A DNA stretch of 64,000 bases. It comes from Myxococcales bacterium. GTDB lineage: Bacteria > Myxococcota_A > Polyangia > Palsa-1104 > JAEUJZ01. A model generated the notes under the pieces. It searched no databases and was not told the DNA's origin. It saw only the letters and a program-made list of their open reading frames with translations. A program made the translations under genes and the position numbers. Positions 60,315-64,000 of this stretch are shown piece by piece (positions within the stretch are counted from its first letter, which is position 1; every line of letters starts with the position of its first letter). The stretch is from positions 64,136 to 128,135 of the forward strand of contig JAEUJZ010000049.1 of NCBI GenBank assembly GCA_016794505.1, given 5' to 3'.

Positions 60315-62162
60315 ATGAGCGAGACGCAGACGAGCCGGAATCGCAAACCTCTTCCCGCCAGCCTGGGCTGGGGCATCGCAGGCCTGGGACTGTGGGCTTT
60401 CGTGGGCCTGCTGGCCGAGGCCGGTTCCGCACAGGCCGCTGGGGGCAAGCAGCGCGGCGGCACTGCCAGCAGCGCACCGACGGTACAAGCCGCGCAGACC
60501 GCTTCGCCCAATAAGCCCGACGAGGACGAGATCGTCGAAGAAATTCCGACGGCGGCGAGCGTGCAGGCAGCGCAGAGCGGTCGCCCGGTGGATCTCAGCG
60601 TGGCGGGCCGGCTGGAGTCGCTGGAGCAGGCGAACAACGATCTGAAGAACCGCCTGCGCGACCTGGAAAAGCGCATCACGATGGTCACCAACCCCGAGAC
60701 CGCGCTGCGCATCCAGGGCTATATCGACTTTGGTTTCTTTGGCTTCTTCCGCGGCAACGGGTCGGGCATCACGACGTATTCTCCATCGGATTCGCCGTTT
60801 ACCAAGTACGCCGGCATCAGCAATGCGGATCAGCGCAATGCGGCATATCGCAACGACGAGCGCGTGCAGCGCTTTCCCGAGTTCTTTTCGCCCTGCGGCT
60901 TTGCGGCCGACGGCTCGGTGGCGCGCTGCGAGAAGGCACCCGCTTCGGGAATCAGTCAGAACCGCTGGCACTTTTTGGGCGACCCTCTGGCGACGGCGAT
61001 CAATACACCGGGACACCCGGCGGACATTCACGCGCAGAACAACCCCAGTCAGTCGTCGCTGGCCGTGCCGTATGACTACATCCAGTCGGGCGGCCGGCCG
61101 ACGTTCATCATCAACGAGCTGAACCTGATGCCGATCGCCAAGCTGGGCGCCGGACTGAAGGCGCAGGCCTCGGTGAACTTTTATCCGCGCAGCGCCAGCA
61201 TCTCGGTTGGGGACAAGCAGGACGGCGGCGGTGTGCAGCCTGCCGGGCCGACCAGCGTCGGCGATTACTTGTGGGTCGACTTCGCGTTTCTTGAGTACGC
61301 GACGGCGTTTCAAAACGGTCGCCATCAGTTGAGCATCTTCGCCGGTCGCTTCGACCCGAACATCGGCATCGAATATCGCGTGCGCAAGTCGCCGGATCGC
61401 TTTGGCGTGACGCCTTCTTTGCTGTGTCGATATAGCTGCGGCACGCCGCTCGGCCTCAAGGCGCGCGGTCAGTTCTTCGACGAGCTCTTCACCTTTGCGC
61501 TCGCCATCCACAACGGCCCCAGCTACATGGAGACCTTCCGCTTTTCCGAGAACACCGACAAGAAGTACATGAAGACGATCTCGGGCCGGGCTTCGATCCA
61601 CTGCAGTGAGAAGAACCACTGCCAGAAGGTCAATGTCGAGCTGGGCGTCTCGGGTGAATTCGGCGGCCAAGTCGACGGGTTTTATGACGTGGGGCAGGGC
61701 GAGTTCGATCCCTTCGTCAAGCAGTGGACCGTGGATGTCGACCTGCACGTCGAGTTCCGCAGCCTAGAGCTACGCGCCGAGTTCTTAAAGACGGTGGCCG
61801 ATGGCTTCCAAGGCAGCCTGACCAAGCCGGCGCTGCCACGGCTAGAGGCAACGGGCTTTTACGTCGAGACCTCGTATCGTTTCCTGAACTGGCTAGGCGC
61901 GATGCTGCGCTTCGATCTGCGCGATGCCTCGCACGTCGACTACTCGGTGCCGTTCGCCTATGTCGCGTCGCTGTGGCGCATCACGGCAGGTACACGCTTT
62001 GACATCAACGACAACGTCGCAGTCAAGGCCGAGTTCGTTCACGTGCAGCCGTTTGGGCGCATGGCCGATGGTCTAAACGACATGCGGGTTGCCATGGGCA
62101 GCACGACGGCGGGTGACTTCGCGGCTGACTACGTCACGAGCTCTGTCGTCCTTCGTTACTAG
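60315..62162 (+). CDS. Outer-membrane porin-like protein
   Basis: 615 residues from ATG 60315. The signal peptide ends near AQA-AGG. After a disordered Ala/Gln/Pro segment there is a short coiled coil (LESLEQANNDLKNRLRDLEKRI), like the trimerising or wall-binding start of some porins. The rest is beta-barrel: alternating strands such as LRIQGYIDFGFFGFF, TFIINELNLMPIAKLGAGLKAQASVNFYPR, YLWVDFAFLEYAT, LSIFAGRFDPNIGIEYR, VDVDLHVEFRSLELRAEFLKT, and a final strand ending VVLRY, a typical terminal aromatic residue. The loops have a few cysteines. It is followed by a di-haem peroxidase gene after 45 bases, so they may form one operon. Substrate unknown. Confidence 0.8.
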   Translation: MSETQTSRNRKPLPASLGWGIAGLGLWAFVGLLAEAGSAQAAGGKQRGGTASSAPTVQAAQTASPNKPDEDEIVEEIPTAASVQAAQSGRPVDLSVAGRLESLEQANNDLKNRLRDLEKRITMVTNPETALRIQGYIDFGFFGFFRGNGSGITTYSPSDSPFTKYAGISNADQRNAAYRNDERVQRFPEFFSPCGFAADGSVARCEKAPASGISQNRWHFLGDPLATAINTPGHPADIHAQNNPSQSSLAVPYDYIQSGGRPTFIINELNLMPIAKLGAGLKAQASVNFYPRSASISVGDKQDGGGVQPAGPTSVGDYLWVDFAFLEYATAFQNGRHQLSIFAGRFDPNIGIEYRVRKSPDRFGVTPSLLCRYSCGTPLGLKARGQFFDELFTFALAIHNGPSYMETFRFSENTDKKYMKTISGRASIHCSEKNHCQKVNVELGVSGEFGGQVDGFYDVGQGEFDPFVKQWTVDVDLHVEFRSLELRAEFLKTVADGFQGSLTKPALPRLEATGFYVETSYRFLNWLGAMLRFDLRDASHVDYSVPFAYVASLWRITAGTRFDINDNVAVKAEFVHVQPFGRMADGLNDMRVAMGSTTAGDFAADYVTSSVVLRY

Positions 62163-62207
62163 CCTGCTTCCGTCGGGGCATGTTCCCCGACCCTGCGAGG
62201 TAGCTCC

Positions 62208-64000
62208 ATGCAGTCACGGACTTTGAGTGCAGCGCAGAATTGCCGAGGGGCGGGGGCGGCCGATGGGACGGAAAAATCCAGGACACGCACGCCGAGTCAT
62301 TTCAGGTTGGGTGGGCTGGGATTTGTCGTGGCCGCGTTGGGGGTATCGCTCGGCGGCTGTGGCCTGTCGGCGCAGCAAGGCGACTGCGGCCCTGTCTTAT
62401 CGAGCGCCGAGTGCAACGTGGTTCGCACGCAGCTTGGGCGCTTGGACGATCGGCCGCCGCCCGATGCCACCAACCGCTTTGGCCGCTGTCAGAAAGATGG
62501 CAGCAGCGAGTGCTTGCTAGAGGATGCCGCGGTCAAGCTGGGACATCGGCTGTTTTATGACCGCTGTCTGTCGGTCGACAACAGCACGGGCTGCGTGACC
62601 TGCCATGATCCGGCTGTGGCTTTCGTCGATGGCCGTGCGCGTGCAGTCATGACGCCCCCGACGCTCATCCGGCGCGATGACGGCACCGAGGTGACGATGC
62701 CGCTGCCGCTGATCAAGGGTGAGCGCACCTGGGCCCGCATCCACAGCCGCGACGGGGTCGAGCCCGAGACCGATCGCAACGGTACACCGCTGGCCTATTT
62801 CGACACGCAGGCCGGGCGGTGGCTGGGCGTGACGCGTCGGCCGCTTTCGAGCTATGGCGCGACGGCCATGGGGGCGGCACAGGCCTCGACTCCGCGGCAT
62901 TCCCCGACGGTGTACAACATCGCCTATGGCGCCGGGCTGCCGCCAAGTGACGGCCGTCCGACGTATGGCGCGACGGCGACGCCGTGGGATGGGCGCTATG
63001 ACTCGGCGTGGGCCTTGGCGGCCGATGTCTTTGAGTTTGGCGCGACGCAGGGCACGGATCGTGCGCACTTGGCGCTGCGCGTCTTTATGAAGCACCGTGC
63101 CGAGTACGAAGCCATGGTGGGCAAGCTGCTGCCCGACTTTGAAGCCAAAGAGACGGTCAACAACAAGTATGTCTATCCGCGCCACGGCTCGCCGACGTTT
63201 GCCAAGGGCTGCTGGTACGGGGCGCCGACCTGCGACGACATGGTATCGCTGGCACCGAGTGAAGCCGTGCGCAAGGACATCAACGAGATCTTCGTCAACG
63301 CCGGCAAGGCCTTGGGGGCATATATGCGGCGGCTGCGCTCGGCGGACGCGGCGTATGACCGCTGGCTTGCAGGCGATATCAGCGCCATGTCGGCCTCGGC
63401 CCAGCGCGGGCTGCGCCTGTTCATCGGCAAGGCCGAGTGCGTGATGTGTCATTCGGGACCCAACTTCACCGACTGGCAGTTCCACAACCTCGGCGTTCCG
63501 TCAGACGATCCCGAGCGACGCACCGCTGGCAGCGCGGTGGCCAACTTGGCCGACGCAGCGCTCGCCTGCTTCGAGGGAGTCGGACCCAATGCCGGATGCT
63601 CGGATCACGGCCGCTTTAGCTGGCAGCAGCGCGCCGCCGGGCAGTGCGAAAAAGACACGGGCAAGCTTGGAACGCGTGACCTAGCCTGTCAGCGCGTCGA
63701 TCAGCCCGAGAGCAGCAATCGCTTCGACGTGCGCATGGACTGCTATAGCGAAGCCAGCGATGCCAAGGACAAGGCGAGGATGTGCAATCCAGCATCGATC
63801 TTTCCCGCAGATCGCTGCGCGAGCTCGACGCAGGCACAGTGCGAGCAGAGCGCGCTGTGTCGTTGGGTGCCCGCGGTGACAAATGGCATGGGGACGGTGA
63901 TTGCGAAAGAGCGCTGCATCGTCCGAGCCGAGCCGGGTGATAAGGGGCAATTCAAGACGCCGTCTTTGCGCAACGTGGCCCTGACCTTCCCGTATATGCA
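62208..64000 (+). CDS. Di-haem cytochrome-c peroxidase-like lipoprotein, partial at right edge
   Basis: 597 codons visible; the frame is open to the window end. ATG 62208 follows GAGGT by eight bases. The signal sequence ends in the lipobox LGGC (Cys51). The two haem motifs are CVTCH (Cys129-His133) and CVMCH (Cys411-His415), the arrangement of bacterial cytochrome c peroxidases and MauG-like proteins. Other family features are LGHRLFYDRCLS, the segment with STPRHSPTVYNIAYG, and FKTPSLRNVALTFPYM at the edge. Between the second haem and that end is a large cysteine-rich insertion (about 440-570) that is not usual in the family. It would reduce hydrogen peroxide or oxidise a partner outside the inner membrane. 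Probably co-transcribed with the porin gene. Confidence 0.88.
   Translation, partial: MQSRTLSAAQNCRGAGAADGTEKSRTRTPSHFRLGGLGFVVAALGVSLGGCGLSAQQGDCGPVLSSAECNVVRTQLGRLDDRPPPDATNRFGRCQKDGSSECLLEDAAVKLGHRLFYDRCLSVDNSTGCVTCHDPAVAFVDGRARAVMTPPTLIRRDDGTEVTMPLPLIKGERTWARIHSRDGVEPETDRNGTPLAYFDTQAGRWLGVTRRPLSSYGATAMGAAQASTPRHSPTVYNIAYGAGLPPSDGRPTYGATATPWDGRYDSAWALAADVFEFGATQGTDRAHLALRVFMKHRAEYEAMVGKLLPDFEAKETVNNKYVYPRHGSPTFAKGCWYGAPTCDDMVSLAPSEAVRKDINEIFVNAGKALGAYMRRLRSADAAYDRWLAGDISAMSASAQRGLRLFIGKAECVMCHSGPNFTDWQFHNLGVPSDDPERRTAGSAVANLADAALACFEGVGPNAGCSDHGRFSWQQRAAGQCEKDTGKLGTRDLACQRVDQPESSNRFDVRMDCYSEASDAKDKARMCNPASIFPADRCASSTQAQCEQSALCRWVPAVTNGMGTVIAKERCIVRAEPGDKGQFKTPSLRNVALTFPYM

Noticed and set aside
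60219-61748. A 509-codon minus-strand frame opposite the porin
   Set aside because: Shadow with Arg/Leu/Val-rich composition; the plus strand shows a signal peptide and beta-barrel strands.
62517-63485. A 322-codon minus-strand frame opposite the peroxidase
   Set aside because: Shadow; the plus-strand frame carries two CxxCH motifs in family context.
1-64000. tRNA, rRNA, insertion sequences, phage genes or attachment sites
   Set aside because: No cloverleaf arms, rRNA-like segments, transposase motifs or flanking direct repeats were found by reading both strands; the low-GC island at 52-55.4 kb shows no integrase or repeats at its edges.

Overview
The window reads as a chromosome segment of a high-GC, Gram-negative, predatory or saprophytic-type bacterium, most likely a member of the Myxococcota (Polyangia-like). 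The reasons are GC-rich third codon positions almost throughout, a very high density of lipoproteins and secreted repeat proteins, a surface protein ending in a MYXO-CTERM-like tail (glycine-cysteine pair, hydrophobic stretch, arginine cluster), the tail of a probable large Ser/Thr kinase or TPR protein at the left edge, and a Ser/Thr kinase fused to other domains near 54 kb. No rRNA, tRNA, CRISPR array, IS element or phage module was found; gene density is about 90%.

Layout. 1-6 kb: end of a TPR-type protein, then a GH2 beta-mannosidase overlapping an alpha/beta-hydrolase, then a membrane glycosyltransferase. 6-11.5 kb: a divergent pair of operons, pyruvate-kinase-like plus nadE on the minus strand and the PreT/PreA dihydropyrimidine dehydrogenase on the plus strand. 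11.6-17.5 kb: a C39-like cysteine peptidase, a gene remnant, a STAS/SpoIIAA-like protein, a DegT sugar aminotransferase and two exported proteins. 17.8-19.8 kb: a lower-GC lipase-like gene of possible foreign origin. 20.3-28.4 kb: envelope proteins (an OmpA with thrombospondin type-3 repeats, a DUF11/MYXO-CTERM surface protein, a beta-propeller lipoprotein, a small lipoprotein). 28.5-34.6 kb: a minus-strand block with a penicillin-acylase-family lipoprotein, fmt and two uncharacterised proteins. 34.7-43.5 kb: a PhnD-like binding protein coupled to a TatT-like TPR lipoprotein, a large propeller lipoprotein, DUF2071, an M20 amidohydrolase and a secreted hydrolase. 43.7-47.6 kb: a phospholipase-D/cardiolipin-synthase protein divergent from a fabG-acp-lolA operon. 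47.8-51.8 kb: a haem-motif lipoprotein, a possibly broken gene and a NarL-type two-component system. 52-55.4 kb: a low-GC two-gene island. 55.6-59.9 kb: a fragment, nadA, an acyl-CoA carboxylase beta subunit and a lipocalin-like protein. 60.3-64 kb: an outer-membrane porin and a di-haem peroxidase that runs off the right edge.

How genes work together. NAD biosynthesis appears twice (NadA and glutamine-dependent NadE). PreT and PreA form one enzyme. The fabG-acp-lolA trio looks like a piece of an acyl-chain pathway whose product goes to the envelope. The most intriguing unit is the 52-55.4 kb island: a protein with an N-terminal death-like/effector-associated adaptor, a Ser/Thr kinase, a membrane segment and a formylglycine-generating-enzyme-like domain, followed after 24 bases by a secreted DUF2330-like protein. 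A second genome-scale observation is that several operons start with an ATG only 6-10 bases after an extended -10 box, suggesting leaderless or near-leaderless transcripts.
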